A stretch of 64,000 nucleotides of DNA from Kitasatospora sp. MAA19 (GCF_029894125.1 NZ_JARXYZ010000010.1:62001-126000); one strand, 5' to 3'. Positions 1-8,257 are shown, counted from the first letter of the stretch. The notes: generated from the sequence alone by a model not told the origin. Numbers and translations are program-made.

Positions 1-2
1 GC

Positions 3-1166
3 GCCAGCGACGCGGTGCGCGACCCGCGCGGCTTCGCACTGAAGTTCTACACCGAGCAGGGCAACTACGACCTGGTCGGCAACAACACCCCGGTGTTCTT
101 CATCAAGGACCCGATCAAGTTCCCCGACTTCATCCACTCGCAGAAGCGCGACCCGTACACCGGCGTGCAGGAGGCGGACAACGTCTGGGACTTCTGGGCC
201 CACTCGCCCGCCTCGACCCACCAGATCACCTGGCTGTTCGGCGACCGCGGCATCCCGGCCTCCTACCGCCACATGAACGGCTACGGCTCGCACACCTACC
301 AGTGGGTCAACGCCGAGGGCGAGGCCTACTGGGTCAAGTACCACTTCAAGACCAACCAGGGCATCCGCTCGCTGGACGGCGACCAGTCCGCCGAGGTGCT
401 CGGCGCCGACGCCGACTCGCACCAGCGCGACCTGCACCAGGCCATCGAGCGCGGCGTCTTCCCGTCCTGGACCCTCTACGTCCAGCTGATGCCGGTCGCC
501 GAGGCCGCGGACTACCGCTTCAACCCGTTCGACCTCACCAAGGTGTGGCCGCACGCCGACTACCCGCTGGTCAAGGTCGGCCGCCTAGTGCTCAACAAGA
601 ACCCGGAGAACGTCTTCGCCGACGTCGAGCAGTCCGCGTTCTCGCCGAACAACTTCGTGCCCGGCATCGGCCCCTCCCCGGACAAGATGCTCCAGGGCCG
701 CCTGTTCGCCTACGCCGACGCCCAGCGCTACCGCCTCGGCGTCAACCACACCCAGCTGCCGGTGAACGCCCCGCGCGCCACCGAGGCGGACAACTACGGC
801 CGCGACGGCCTGCACGCCGTCAACAAGTCCGGCCGCGGCAAGAACTACGAGCCCAACTCGTACGACGGCCCCGCCCAGACCGACAACGCGCTCGCCGCGC
901 CGGTCCGGCTGGACGGCTACACCGGCACCTACACCACGCCGGCCCACACCAAGGACGACGACTTCTTCCAGGCGGGCGAACTGTACCGGCTGATGTCCGC
1001 GGGCGAGAAGACCCGCCTGATCGACAACATCGCGGGCTTCCTCGCCCAGGTGACCCGCGAGGACGTCATCGAGAAGAACCTCGCCCACTTCCACGCCGCG
1101 GACGAGGAGTACGGCGCCCGCCTGGAGGCGGCCGTCGCCAAGCTGCGGGCGGGCGACGAGGGCTGA
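3..1166 (+). CDS. Heme catalase, 5' end cut by window edge
   Basis: This is a monofunctional heme catalase that dismutates hydrogen peroxide in the cytoplasm. The frame is already open at the first bases, so about 100 N-terminal residues with the catalytic His lie outside the window; clade-3 catalases are usually near 480 residues. Counting from the GTG at 15, the visible part has the active-site Asn region VGNNTPVFF (21-29), the block FPDFIHSQKR, and the proximal heme ligand Tyr233 in RLFAYADAQRYR. The C-terminus is intact and ends just before a strong terminator, with no NADPH-domain extension seen. The next gene encodes an IclR regulator in its own transcription unit, so regulation of this catalase cannot be read from the visible part. 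Confidence 0.96.
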   Translation, partial: ASDAVRDPRGFALKFYTEQGNYDLVGNNTPVFFIKDPIKFPDFIHSQKRDPYTGVQEADNVWDFWAHSPASTHQITWLFGDRGIPASYRHMNGYGSHTYQWVNAEGEAYWVKYHFKTNQGIRSLDGDQSAEVLGADADSHQRDLHQAIERGVFPSWTLYVQLMPVAEAADYRFNPFDLTKVWPHADYPLVKVGRLVLNKNPENVFADVEQSAFSPNNFVPGIGPSPDKMLQGRLFAYADAQRYRLGVNHTQLPVNAPRATEADNYGRDGLHAVNKSGRGKNYEPNSYDGPAQTDNALAAPVRLDGYTGTYTTPAHTKDDDFFQAGELYRLMSAGEKTRLIDNIAGFLAQVTREDVIEKNLAHFHAADEEYGARLEAAVAKLRAGDEG

Positions 1167-1234
1167 GCCCCTCCAGCGCCACCTGACCCACCCTCACCGG
1201 CCGCCGGGGCCCCGCCCGCGACCCGGCGGCCGCG

Positions 1235-1276
1235 CGACGGGCCCCTCCTCCCGGGCAGTGGGGGAGGGGCCCGTCG
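1235..1276 (+). terminator. Rho-independent terminator after catalase
   Basis: A 17-bp stem (1235-1251 with 1260-1276, one G-T pair) closes an 8-nt loop and is followed by TGTTTCC. It lies about 70 bp after the catalase stop. It separates the catalase from the IclR unit. Confidence 0.85.
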
Positions 1277-1349
1277 TGTTTCCTCCGGCCGTGTGTGCCT
1301 CCGGGCCCGCGCGGCCGGTTCCGCCTCCCCAGGTGGGCGGCGGGTGCTC

Positions 1350-1409
1350 CACGGAATGTTCACGGATATTCACGGACGGCAGTTGCCGGGCCCGCCGGGT
1401 GGATAGGCT
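1350..1409 (+). promoter_or_regulatory. CACGGA triple repeat and putative iclR promoter
   Basis: CACGGA occurs three times, at 1350, 1361 and 1371, about one helical turn apart. A weak promoter follows: TTGCCG at 1383 and TAGGCT at 1404, with a short 15-bp spacer. The phased direct repeats just upstream of the -35 suggest a regulator site, perhaps for the IclR protein itself; that is inference. Confidence 0.35.
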
Positions 1410-1457
1410 GGAGGGTGCCCGCGGTCGCTCCGTGGGGGGACATCGGAAGGGGACGAC

Positions 1458-2237
1458 ATGTCGACACCAGCCCCGGGTCGCCACGCCGCGCTGGACCAGG
1501 GCCTCACCGGCCCGTTCACCTCCCTGCAGCACGCCCTCAGACTGCTGGAGGCCGTCGACCGGCACCCCGACGGCGCCACCCTGGTCGCCCTCGCGCGGGA
1601 GACCTCGCTCGGCCTGCCGACCGTCCGGCGTCTCGCGGAGATCCTCGAGATCGAGGGCTACCTCCAGTGCCAGGACGGGGGTTGGGTACTCGGCGGTACC
1701 TTCGCCCTGCTCGGCCAGTACAACCGGGAGCAGCTGGTGAAGGCCCGGCTGAACCGCAAACTCGCCGAACTGCGCGACGAGTTGGGTGCGGCGGTCTACT
1801 TCACCCGCTACCACGACGGGGAGTTGTCGGTGGAGGCGGTCGCCGCGGCCGAGTACGCGCCGGCGGTGCAGGAGTGGGTGGACTTCCGGGCCACCGCGCA
1901 CGCCAGCGCGATCGGCAAGTGCCTGCTCAGCCAACTCGACTCGGAGGCCCGCCGGGACCACCTCTCCCGCCACCCGGTGGCCCGGCTCACCTCCCGGACC
2001 GTCACCGACGCCGACCAGTTGATGCACCGGCTGGAGCGACAGCCGGCCACCGTGCCGGTGCTGGACATCCAGGAGTACGCGCTCGGCACGGTGTGCGCGG
2101 CCGTCCCGATCACGGCGGGCAGCACGGTCGGCTGTCTGGCCACCTCGATGCCGGTGGACAACGTGCACAAGCTGAAGGCCGCCGCCGAACTGCTGGCGGC
2201 CCGGGCGGCGCCGCTGATGCTGGCGATGGCGGTCTGA
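1458..2237 (+). CDS. IclR-family transcriptional regulator
   Basis: This is a 259-residue DNA-binding regulator of the IclR family. The N-terminal winged helix (about 21-80) carries the typical pattern SLQHALRLLEAV, LVALARETSL and PTVRRLAEILEIEGYL. The C-terminal effector domain (about 90-255) has the family blocks FRATAHASAIGKCLLS and LDIQEYALGTVCAAVPI. The ATG follows GGAAGGGG at good spacing. It has its own promoter region with CACGGA repeats and its own terminator, so it is monocistronic. The effector and targets cannot be inferred from the sequence; the neighbouring catalase and hydrolase genes are candidates only by position. Confidence 0.93.
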   Translation: MSTPAPGRHAALDQGLTGPFTSLQHALRLLEAVDRHPDGATLVALARETSLGLPTVRRLAEILEIEGYLQCQDGGWVLGGTFALLGQYNREQLVKARLNRKLAELRDELGAAVYFTRYHDGELSVEAVAAAEYAPAVQEWVDFRATAHASAIGKCLLSQLDSEARRDHLSRHPVARLTSRTVTDADQLMHRLERQPATVPVLDIQEYALGTVCAAVPITAGSTVGCLATSMPVDNVHKLKAAAELLAARAAPLMLAMAV

Positions 2238-2254
2238 GCGTCGCGCCGTCCTGC

Positions 2255-2295
2255 CGTGGGCCCCGCCGGATCCTGCCGATCCGGCGGGGCCCACG
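2255..2295 (+). terminator. Terminator after iclR
   Basis: A perfect 18-bp stem (2255-2272 with 2278-2295) has a 5-nt loop CTGCC and is followed by TGTTTCC. It starts 17 bp after the IclR stop codon. Confidence 0.9.
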
Positions 2296-2364
2296 TGTTT
2301 CCGTGGCCGCCGCCGGTTTCGGTGGCCCGGATCGGTTTCGGTAGCCGCTTCCGGGTGCACATCA

Positions 2365-2388
2365 CTTATTAGACTCGATGTCGATAAG
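2365..2388 (+). promoter_or_regulatory. A/T-rich dyad upstream of the hydrolase operon
   Basis: CTTAT at 2365 and ATAAG at 2384 form a 5-bp dyad in a short A/T-rich patch, about 90 bp before the hydrolase start. It is a possible operator or promoter element. The support is weak because the arms are short. Confidence 0.22.
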
Positions 2389-2474
2389 AGGCGCCGAAAC
2401 CCTTGTCCCGGCCGCTACCCGCGAGTACGTTTCCCTCACGCCGAGCCGCCGTCCCGAGGTCAGGAGGGCCTGCC

Positions 2475-3389
2475 ATGCCCCGATCCACCCCCGTACCCGC
2501 CCTTGCCGCCCCCGCCGCGCGCGTGCACGACAGCCTCGTCCTCGAACCCCGGGACGTCCGCTTCGACTGGGACCGACTGCCGCTGCACTGGATCCCCGAC
2601 GAGCCGATGGCCACCCACGTCATCAACGTGCTGCACCTGCTGCTGCCCGAGGGCGAACGCTGGTTCGTCAAGGTGTTCAAGGAGGCGCTGCCGCTCATCC
2701 GGGACGATCAACTGCGCGAGGAGGTCCTGGGGTTCATCGGCCAGGAGGCCATCCACGCCGAGGCGCACCAGGAGGTCCTCGACCACCTGCTCGGCCAGGG
2801 GCTCGACCCGCGTCCGTACGTCCGGCAGGTCGCCTGGCTGTTCCGGCGTGTCCTCGGCGACAAGCCGGGCCTCGGTCCCGCGCGGCGGCGCGAGAACATC
2901 ATCGAGCGGGTCGCCTTCATCGCGGCGATCGAGCACTTCACGGCCTTCCTCGGCAACTGGGCGCTCAACTCCCCGGGCCTGGACCGCGCCGAGGCCGACC
3001 CGACGATGCTCGACCTGCTGCGCTGGCACGGCGCCGAGGAGGTCGAACACCGCAGCGTCGCCTTCGACCTGATGGTCCACCTGGACCCCGGCTACCTGCG
3101 CCGGGTCCGCGGGATGGCCGTCTCCGGTCCGCTGCTGGTCCACCTCTGGGTGCGCGGCGCCCGCTTCCTGCTCGCCGCCGACCCGACCCTGCACGGGCGG
3201 CTCAAGCCCACCTGGCGCGAGGCCGGCAGGATCGCCAAGCGCGGCCTGCTGCCCGACCCGGTCGGGTCGATCCGCTCCGGCCTGCGGTACCTGCGGCCCG
3301 GCTACCACCCCACCCAGGAGGGCTCGTCCAGTCAGGCCCTCGGCTACCTCGCCACCTCCCCGGCCGCCCGCGCCGCCGCCGGGGGCTGA
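2475..3389 (+). CDS. Metal-dependent hydrolase (COG3687/PF10118 family)
   Basis: This 304-residue protein matches the predicted metal-dependent hydrolase family of all-helical proteins with conserved Glu/His pairs. The visible metal-site candidates are GFIGQEAIHAEAHQ (Glu91, His94, His98), IEHF (Glu153, His154) and EEVEH (188-192), an arrangement like a ferritin-type diiron site. The ATG at 2475 was chosen over upstream in-frame starts because AGGAGG sits 7 nt before it. It is the first gene of a plus-strand series with a PDR reductase, an M24 protein and an EphD-like fusion. A role in oxidation or hydrolysis of lipids is inferred from that context; the substrate is unknown. Confidence 0.85.
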   Translation: MPRSTPVPALAAPAARVHDSLVLEPRDVRFDWDRLPLHWIPDEPMATHVINVLHLLLPEGERWFVKVFKEALPLIRDDQLREEVLGFIGQEAIHAEAHQEVLDHLLGQGLDPRPYVRQVAWLFRRVLGDKPGLGPARRRENIIERVAFIAAIEHFTAFLGNWALNSPGLDRAEADPTMLDLLRWHGAEEVEHRSVAFDLMVHLDPGYLRRVRGMAVSGPLLVHLWVRGARFLLAADPTLHGRLKPTWREAGRIAKRGLLPDPVGSIRSGLRYLRPGYHPTQEGSSSQALGYLATSPAARAAAGG

Positions 3390-3412
3390 CGGCGGACGGG
3401 GGTCGGTCGACG

Positions 3413-3508
3413 GCTGACAGGTGACAGCTGACAGATTTCAGCGAACAGAGAACGTTATCTGTTATCTGTTATCTGTTCGCTGAAATCTGAAATCTGTCAG
3501 CTGTTCGC
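3413..3508. repeat. Heptamer inverted-repeat element, copy A
   Basis: The element consists of contiguous 7-nt words. The left half (3413-3454) reads GCTGACA, GGTGACA, GCTGACA, GATTTCA, GCGAACA, GAGAACG. The right half (3453-3508) uses reverse-complement words: CGTTATC, TGTTATC twice, TGTTCGC, TGAAATC twice, TGTCAGC, TGTTCGC. The turn is at AACGTT (3451-3456). Both arms share the order GCGAACA, GATTTCA, GCTGACA, so a 24-bp stem can form if one duplicated TGAAATC word bulges out. The base composition is far less GC-rich than the neighbouring genes. It lies 23 bp after the hydrolase stop and 75 bp before the reductase start. Confidence 0.85.
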
Positions 3509-3583
3509 CGAGCCCCGCCCGCCGCCGCCGCCGCCGCCCGCCCGCTCGCCGCCCGCCACCCTCCTGACGCCAAGGACCGCCGG

Positions 3584-4669
3584 ATGGACCTGCTCAACCC
3601 GCCCCCCGACCTCTACGGCCGCCCCCGCGCGGACACCTTCATGCGCCGCCTCACCGCCTTCGGTGACCGCTACTCCCCGGCCCTCGGCAGCCCCCTGCTG
3701 CGCCGCAACCCCCGCCGCCCGCTCAGCCGCCCCACCCCGCCGCTCCAACTGGCCGTCAGCGCCCGCCGCCGACTCGCCGCCGACGTCGTCGAGTTGCGGC
3801 TCGCCGACCCCTCCGGCGGCCCGCTCCCCGGCTGGCAGCCCGGCGCCCACCTGCGCCTCGCCCTGCCCTCCGGCCGCGAGCGCCACTACTCGCTCACCGG
3901 CGACCCCGCCGACCGCACCGCCTACCGGATCGCCGTGCGGCGACTGCCCGAGGGCGGCGGAGGGTCCGTCGAGATCCACGACACCCTGCACCCCGGCACC
4001 CGCCTCACCGCCCGCCGCCCGCGCAACGGCTTCCCGTTCTGCGCCGAGCCCGCCGTCCTCCTGCTCGCCGGCGGCATCGGCGTCACCCCGCTGCTCCCGA
4101 TGGCCCGCGAGGCGCAGCGGCACGGCCTCGACTGGCGCCTGGTGCACGTCGGCCGCAGTGTCGACACCCTCCCGTACACGGACGAGCTGCGCGCCCTCGA
4201 CCCGCGTCGGGTGGAGCTGCGCACCGACGACGAGCACGGCGTGCCGACCGCCGCCGACCTGCTCGCGCATGCCCCGCGCGGCGCCGCCGTCTACTGCTGC
4301 GGCCCGGCCCCGATGCTCACCGCCGTGCAGCGCGCCCTGGGCGGATCCCCGGCCACCGCCCTGCACTTCGAGCGCTTCGGTGCCGCCCCGATCGCCGGCG
4401 GCGCCCCCTTCACCCTGCGCCTGGGTGCCGGCGGCCCGGCGCTGGACGTCCCCGCCGACCGCTCCGCCCTGGACGTGCTGCGCGAGGCCCGCCCCGACCT
4501 CCCGTACTCCTGCCACCAGGGTTTCTGCGGCACCTGCGAGGTCCGCCTGCTGGCCGGTACGCCGGACCACCGGGACCGCCGCCTCACCCCCGAACAGCGC
4601 GCCGCCGGCGCCGTGCTGCCCTGCGTCTCCCGGGCCGCCGAGGGCGAGACCCTGGTGCTCGACCTGTAG
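3584..4669 (+). CDS. PDR/VanB-type flavin and 2Fe-2S reductase
   Basis: This 361-residue oxidoreductase resembles phthalate dioxygenase reductase. A flavin domain (about 50-150) carries RHYSLTG; an NAD(P)H domain (about 155-260) carries LLAGGIGVTPLLPM and YCCGPAPML; a C-terminal plant-type ferredoxin domain holds Cys310, Cys315, Cys318 and Cys347 in SCHQGFCGTC and LPCVS. Such proteins pass electrons from NADH through FMN and a 2Fe-2S cluster to an oxygenase partner. No classical Rieske oxygenase is next to it; the upstream putative diiron protein is a candidate partner by position only. The N-terminal 45 residues are an extension rich in Pro and Arg. The stop region is duplicated (see 4655-4685). 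Confidence 0.92.
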   Translation: MDLLNPPPDLYGRPRADTFMRRLTAFGDRYSPALGSPLLRRNPRRPLSRPTPPLQLAVSARRRLAADVVELRLADPSGGPLPGWQPGAHLRLALPSGRERHYSLTGDPADRTAYRIAVRRLPEGGGGSVEIHDTLHPGTRLTARRPRNGFPFCAEPAVLLLAGGIGVTPLLPMAREAQRHGLDWRLVHVGRSVDTLPYTDELRALDPRRVELRTDDEHGVPTAADLLAHAPRGAAVYCCGPAPMLTAVQRALGGSPATALHFERFGAAPIAGGAPFTLRLGAGGPALDVPADRSALDVLREARPDLPYSCHQGFCGTCEVRLLAGTPDHRDRRLTPEQRAAGAVLPCVSRAAEGETLVLDL

Positions 4670-4685
4670 CGTGCTCGACCTGTAG
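4655..4685 (+). repeat. 15-bp duplication of the reductase stop region
   Basis: GTGCTCGACCTGTAG occurs twice, at 4655-4669 and 4671-4685, separated by one base. The first copy encodes the last residues and stop of the reductase. The second lies just before the AAGGAG site of the next gene. This looks like a recent tandem duplication. Confidence 0.85.
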
Positions 4686-4696
4686 AAGGAGCCCCG

Positions 4697-5641
4697 ATGG
4701 CGACCCCCCCGACCTTCCCCTACGGCGAGCGCGACCTCGCCCGCTTCCGCGAGACCCAGCGACTCGCCTACCACTGCGCCGAACAGGTCGCCGACTGGAT
4801 CGAACCGGGCGTCACCGAGCGCCAGGCCACCGCGGAGCTGCGCCGCCGCCTCGTCGCCGCCGGGGTGCAGGACTTCTTCCACGTCCCGTTCGCCTGGTTC
4901 GGCGACCGCACGGCCTTCCGGCACTTCCACACCCCGCTGCAGTTCTTCGCCGGCAACCGCCGCCTGCAGGAGGGCATGCCGTACGTGCTGGACTGCGCGC
5001 CGATCGTCGACGGCTACACCGCCGACATCGGCTACGGCGGCAAGGTCGGCGAGAACAGGGTCTGGGACCGCCTCGCCGCCGACCTGAAGGTCTACCGCGA
5101 GCTGATCCTCAAGGAGGTACGGGCCCGCAGGCCGCTCGACGAGGTGTACGCGGCCGTGGACGCGCAGATCGCCGCGCACGGCTACGACAACCGCCACCAG
5201 GTCTACCCGGGCCGGGTGATCGGCCACCAGGTCACCCGGACCACGATGCGCGGACCGGCCGGGGTCAACGTCTTCGGCTTCGGCGTGCGCACCCTGCAGA
5301 CCCTAGGCCGCGAGCTCATCTCCGAGCGCCTGCACGGCCGTTCACCGCTCTGGGCGGACGGTCGGTCGTCCCGGCACGCGCCCACCCCGGGTCTGTGGGC
5401 GGTCGAGCCGCACATCGGCTTCCGCGGCGTGGGCATCAAGTTCGAGGAACTCCTGGTGGTCACCGAGGACGACGCCTACTGGCTCGACGACGACCTGCCG
5501 CACGTCCGCCGCTGGACGACCGACACCGCCGAGGCGACTGAGGCAGCCACCACGCCGACCACCGCGCCGACCACCGAGGCAGCCACCGCGCCGACCACCG
5601 AGGCAAGCACCGAGGCGACCACCCTGGAGGCCACCCGATGA
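4697..5641 (+). CDS. M24-family metallopeptidase-like protein
   Basis: This 314-residue protein has the pita-bread fold of the M24 family (aminopeptidase P/creatinase type). Candidate metal ligands are the two Asp in VLDCAPIVDGYTADIGYG, His in VIGHQV, Glu in AVEPHI and Glu in FEELLVV. The N-terminal domain of full creatinase-type enzymes is missing, so it is a short form. The last 35 residues are a low-complexity Thr/Ala/Glu tail built from units such as TEAATTPTTAPTTEAAT, likely disordered. AAGGAG precedes the ATG, and its stop overlaps the next ATG (ATGA), so it is co-translated with the EphD-like gene. Its substrate is unknown; it may be a hydrolase of a non-peptide substrate. Confidence 0.87.
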   Translation: MATPPTFPYGERDLARFRETQRLAYHCAEQVADWIEPGVTERQATAELRRRLVAAGVQDFFHVPFAWFGDRTAFRHFHTPLQFFAGNRRLQEGMPYVLDCAPIVDGYTADIGYGGKVGENRVWDRLAADLKVYRELILKEVRARRPLDEVYAAVDAQIAAHGYDNRHQVYPGRVIGHQVTRTTMRGPAGVNVFGFGVRTLQTLGRELISERLHGRSPLWADGRSSRHAPTPGLWAVEPHIGFRGVGIKFEELLVVTEDDAYWLDDDLPHVRRWTTDTAEATEAATTPTTAPTTEAATAPTTEASTEATTLEATR

Positions 5642-7395
5642 CCACCGTCCGCCGCCGAACCGTGCACTCCGACGGCCTCCCGCTCGCCGTCTTCGAGCAG
5701 GGCGACCCGGCCGCCCCCACCGTCCTGCTGGTGCACGGCTACCCGGACACCCACGCGGTCTGGGACGACGTCGCCGCCGACCTCGCCCGTGACCACCACG
5801 TGGTCCGCTACGACGTGCGCGGCGCCGGCGAGTCCGGGGTCCCCGCCACCCGGGACGGCTACCGGCTGGAGCGCCTGGCCGCCGACCTGTTCGCGGTCGC
5901 CGACGCCGTCAGCCCGGACCGACCGGTACACGTGATCGCCCACGACTGGGGCTCGATCCAGTCCTGGGAGGCCGTCACCGCGCCCGGCGCCGAGCGGCGG
6001 ATCGCCTCGTACACCACGATGTCCGGCCCCTGCCTGGACCACACGGCGTACTGGCTGCGCCACCGGATGCGCCGCCCCACCCCGCGCCACCTGCGGCAGC
6101 TGCTCCACCAGGGCCTGCACTCCTGGTACATCACCGCCTTCCACCTGCCCTTCCTCGCCCCGGGCGTCTGGCGCCTGGGGCTGGCCCGGGCCTGGCCGCG
6201 GGTGCTGCGCGACCTGGAGCACGTCACCCCGCGGCCCGACCACCCGCAGGCCGGCCTGCGCCGCGACGCCGTCCGCGGTATCGAGCTGTACCGGGCCAAC
6301 TTCCGCCCCACGCTGCGCAGTCCGCGCGAGCGGCCGACGGAGGTGCCGGTCCAGCTGATCACCCTCACCCGGGACCGCTACGTCGCTCCCTTCCTCTCCG
6401 AGGGACTGGAGCGCTGGGTGCCCGAGCTGACCCGACGCACGCTGCACGCCGGCCACTGGTCGGCGCTGCTGGAGAAGGGAGCCACCGTGGCCGCGATGGT
6501 CCGCGAGTTCACCACCCGCATCGAGGCCGGGCAGACAGGGCAGACAGGGCAGGCGGAGCAGGCCGGGCCGGCCGACGCGGCCCGGGGCGACGGCCGGCTG
6601 GTCGTCGTCACCGGCGGCGGCAGCGGCATCGGCCGGGCCACCGCGCTCGCCTTCGCCGAGGACGGCGCCCGCGTGGTGGTCTGCGACCTCGACCTCGCCG
6701 CCGCCGAGCGCACCGCCGAACTCGCCTCGCTGATCGGCCCGCAGGCGCACGCCTACCGCGTGGACGTCGCCGACGGCGCCGCGGTGGACGCCTTCGCCGA
6801 GGCGGTCGCCGCCGAGCACGGGGTGCCCGACGTGGTGGTCAACAACGCGGGCATCGGCCACTCCGGGACGTTCCTGCAGACCACTGAGAAGGAGTGGCAG
6901 CGCGTCCTGGACGTCAACCTCTGGGGCGTCATCCACGGCTGCCGCGCCTTCGGCACGCTGATGGCCGACCGCGGCCAGGGCGGCCACCTGGTCAACGTCT
7001 CCTCGGCCGCCGCCTACCTGCCCTCCAAGGCGCTCACCGCCTACGCGACCAGCAAGGCCGCGGTGTTCATGCTCTCCGACTGCCTGCGCGCCGAACTCGC
7101 CGGGCACGGCATCGGCGTCTCCACGATCTGCCCGGGCATCGTCAACACCAACATCACCCGCACCTCCACCTTCTCCGCCACCACCGCCGACCAGCAGGCC
7201 GCCAAGCAGGCCCGCGCCGCCAGGCTCTACGCCCGCCGCGGCTTCCCCCCGGAGAAGGTCGCCACCGCCATCCTCACCGCCGTCCGCACCGGCAAGCCCG
7301 TCGTCCCGGTCACCCCGGAGGCCAAGGCCGCACGCTTCCTCTCCCGCCTCAGCCCCGCCCTGCTGCGCCTCGCCGCCCGCCTCAACGTCACCTGA
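5638..7395 (+). CDS. EphD-like fusion: alpha/beta hydrolase plus SDR oxidoreductase
   Basis: This 585-residue two-domain enzyme matches the architecture of mycobacterial EphD. Residues 1-295 are an alpha/beta hydrolase with HGYPDT (34-39) and nucleophile Asp103 in AHDWGS, as in epoxide hydrolases. A repetitive Gln/Gly linker (GQTGQTGQAEQ) follows. Residues 320-585 are a short-chain dehydrogenase with GGGSGIG (326-332), NNAG and the catalytic pair Tyr469/Lys473 in YATSK. The gene starts inside the stop of the M24 gene. The expected chemistry is ring opening or ester cleavage followed by NAD(P)-dependent oxidation of the product; the substrate is probably lipid-derived by analogy with EphD, which is inference. 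Confidence 0.92.
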   Translation: MTTVRRRTVHSDGLPLAVFEQGDPAAPTVLLVHGYPDTHAVWDDVAADLARDHHVVRYDVRGAGESGVPATRDGYRLERLAADLFAVADAVSPDRPVHVIAHDWGSIQSWEAVTAPGAERRIASYTTMSGPCLDHTAYWLRHRMRRPTPRHLRQLLHQGLHSWYITAFHLPFLAPGVWRLGLARAWPRVLRDLEHVTPRPDHPQAGLRRDAVRGIELYRANFRPTLRSPRERPTEVPVQLITLTRDRYVAPFLSEGLERWVPELTRRTLHAGHWSALLEKGATVAAMVREFTTRIEAGQTGQTGQAEQAGPADAARGDGRLVVVTGGGSGIGRATALAFAEDGARVVVCDLDLAAAERTAELASLIGPQAHAYRVDVADGAAVDAFAEAVAAEHGVPDVVVNNAGIGHSGTFLQTTEKEWQRVLDVNLWGVIHGCRAFGTLMADRGQGGHLVNVSSAAAYLPSKALTAYATSKAAVFMLSDCLRAELAGHGIGVSTICPGIVNTNITRTSTFSATTADQQAAKQARAARLYARRGFPPEKVATAILTAVRTGKPVVPVTPEAKAARFLSRLSPALLRLAARLNVT

Positions 7396-7524
7396 CCGGG
7401 CGCCCGGTGGGCCTGTGACAGCGGCAGAATCGCCGAGGGCGGGCTGCCCGATCCCACCGGGCCGGTGGACCCGGGTGAGTGAGCGCTTGCCGATCGACGG
7501 GTCCGCGTTCGCCCACCACCCAGG

Positions 7525-7568
7525 CGGGCGGGCCACCGGCCGGCCGACCCGGTGGGTGGTCCCGCCCG
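7525..7568 (+). terminator. Imperfect hairpin after the EphD-like gene
   Basis: CGGGCGGGCCACC (7525-7537) pairs with GGTGGTCCCGCCCG (7555-7568) with one bulged base. It lies between the end of the four-gene series and the LysE gene. There is no T tract, so termination is plausible but not certain. Confidence 0.5.
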
Positions 7569-7604
7569 GAGCGGTGGATTGAGCCCGACGTAGCATGAAG
7601 GCCC

Positions 7605-8225
7605 ATGGAGATGACGACGGCCCTCTGGTCCTTCGCCCTGGTCGTGGGGCTGCTGACGCTCACGCCCGGGCTCGACACGGCGCTGATCCTGCGCACGTCC
7701 GCGCTGGGGCACCGGCGGCAGGCGTGGGGGGTGGTGCTCGGCATCCAGACCGGAACGCTGGTCTGGGGGACGCTGAGCTCGGCCGGGGTGACGGCGCTGC
7801 TGACCGCCTCGCAGGTGGCGTACGAGGTGCTGCGCTGGGGCGGGGCCGCCTACCTGGTGTGGATGGGCGTCGGCATGCTGCGCGGCCGGGGCACGCAGGC
7901 GGTGGTCGAGGACGAGCCGACGGACGGCGGGTTCGGCCAGGGCTGGCGGCGCGGCACGCTCACCAATCTGCTGAACCCCAAGGTCGGGGTGTTCTACGTG
8001 GCCGTGCTGCCGCAGTTCATCCCCGCCGGGGCCCCGCACTTCGCCGCCGGCGTGGCGCTGACCTGCGTACACGTCGTGGAGGGCGTGCTCTGGTCGGCGG
8101 TGCTGGTGGGCTTCGCCAAGGCGGTGCGCGGCTGGCTGCGCCGCCCGTCGGCGCGCCGGCTGATGGACCGGGTGACGGGCACGGTGGTGGTGGGCTTCGG
8201 GCTCAAGCTGGCACTGACCGACTGA
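7605..8225 (+). CDS. LysE/RhtB-family amino-acid exporter
   Basis: This 206-residue membrane protein has about six hydrophobic segments and the family features of LysE/RhtB exporters: N-terminal LLTLTPGLDTALILRTSALG and the central NLLNPKVGVFYVAVLPQFI. Members export amino acids or related small solutes by proton exchange. The ATG at 7605 starts the conserved N-terminus. No good Shine-Dalgarno site is seen; TAGCAT at 7591 could be a -10 close to the start, but no matching -35 is clear. The end runs into a GACY tetranucleotide tract. Substrate unknown. Confidence 0.9.
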   Translation: MEMTTALWSFALVVGLLTLTPGLDTALILRTSALGHRRQAWGVVLGIQTGTLVWGTLSSAGVTALLTASQVAYEVLRWGGAAYLVWMGVGMLRGRGTQAVVEDEPTDGGFGQGWRRGTLTNLLNPKVGVFYVAVLPQFIPAGAPHFAAGVALTCVHVVEGVLWSAVLVGFAKAVRGWLRRPSARRLMDRVTGTVVVGFGLKLALTD

Positions 8226-8257
8226 CCGACTGACCGACCGACCGGACGACCGACCGA
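8214..8257 (+). repeat. GACC/GACT tetranucleotide tract
   Basis: About ten near-perfect 4-nt units (GACC, GACT) begin in the last codons of the LysE-like gene and continue past its stop. This is a simple-sequence tract that could vary by slippage. Confidence 0.7.

Noticed and set aside
3413..3508. Heptamer element as an insertion sequence or MITE
   Set aside because: There is no transposase, no target-site duplication is visible, and word-level duplication rather than conserved ends defines the copies.
5476..7596. Long minus-strand open frame opposite the EphD-like gene
   Set aside because: It is the Gly/Ala/Val-rich mirror of a high-GC gene with clear domains on the plus strand; it has no recognisable domain or ribosome site.
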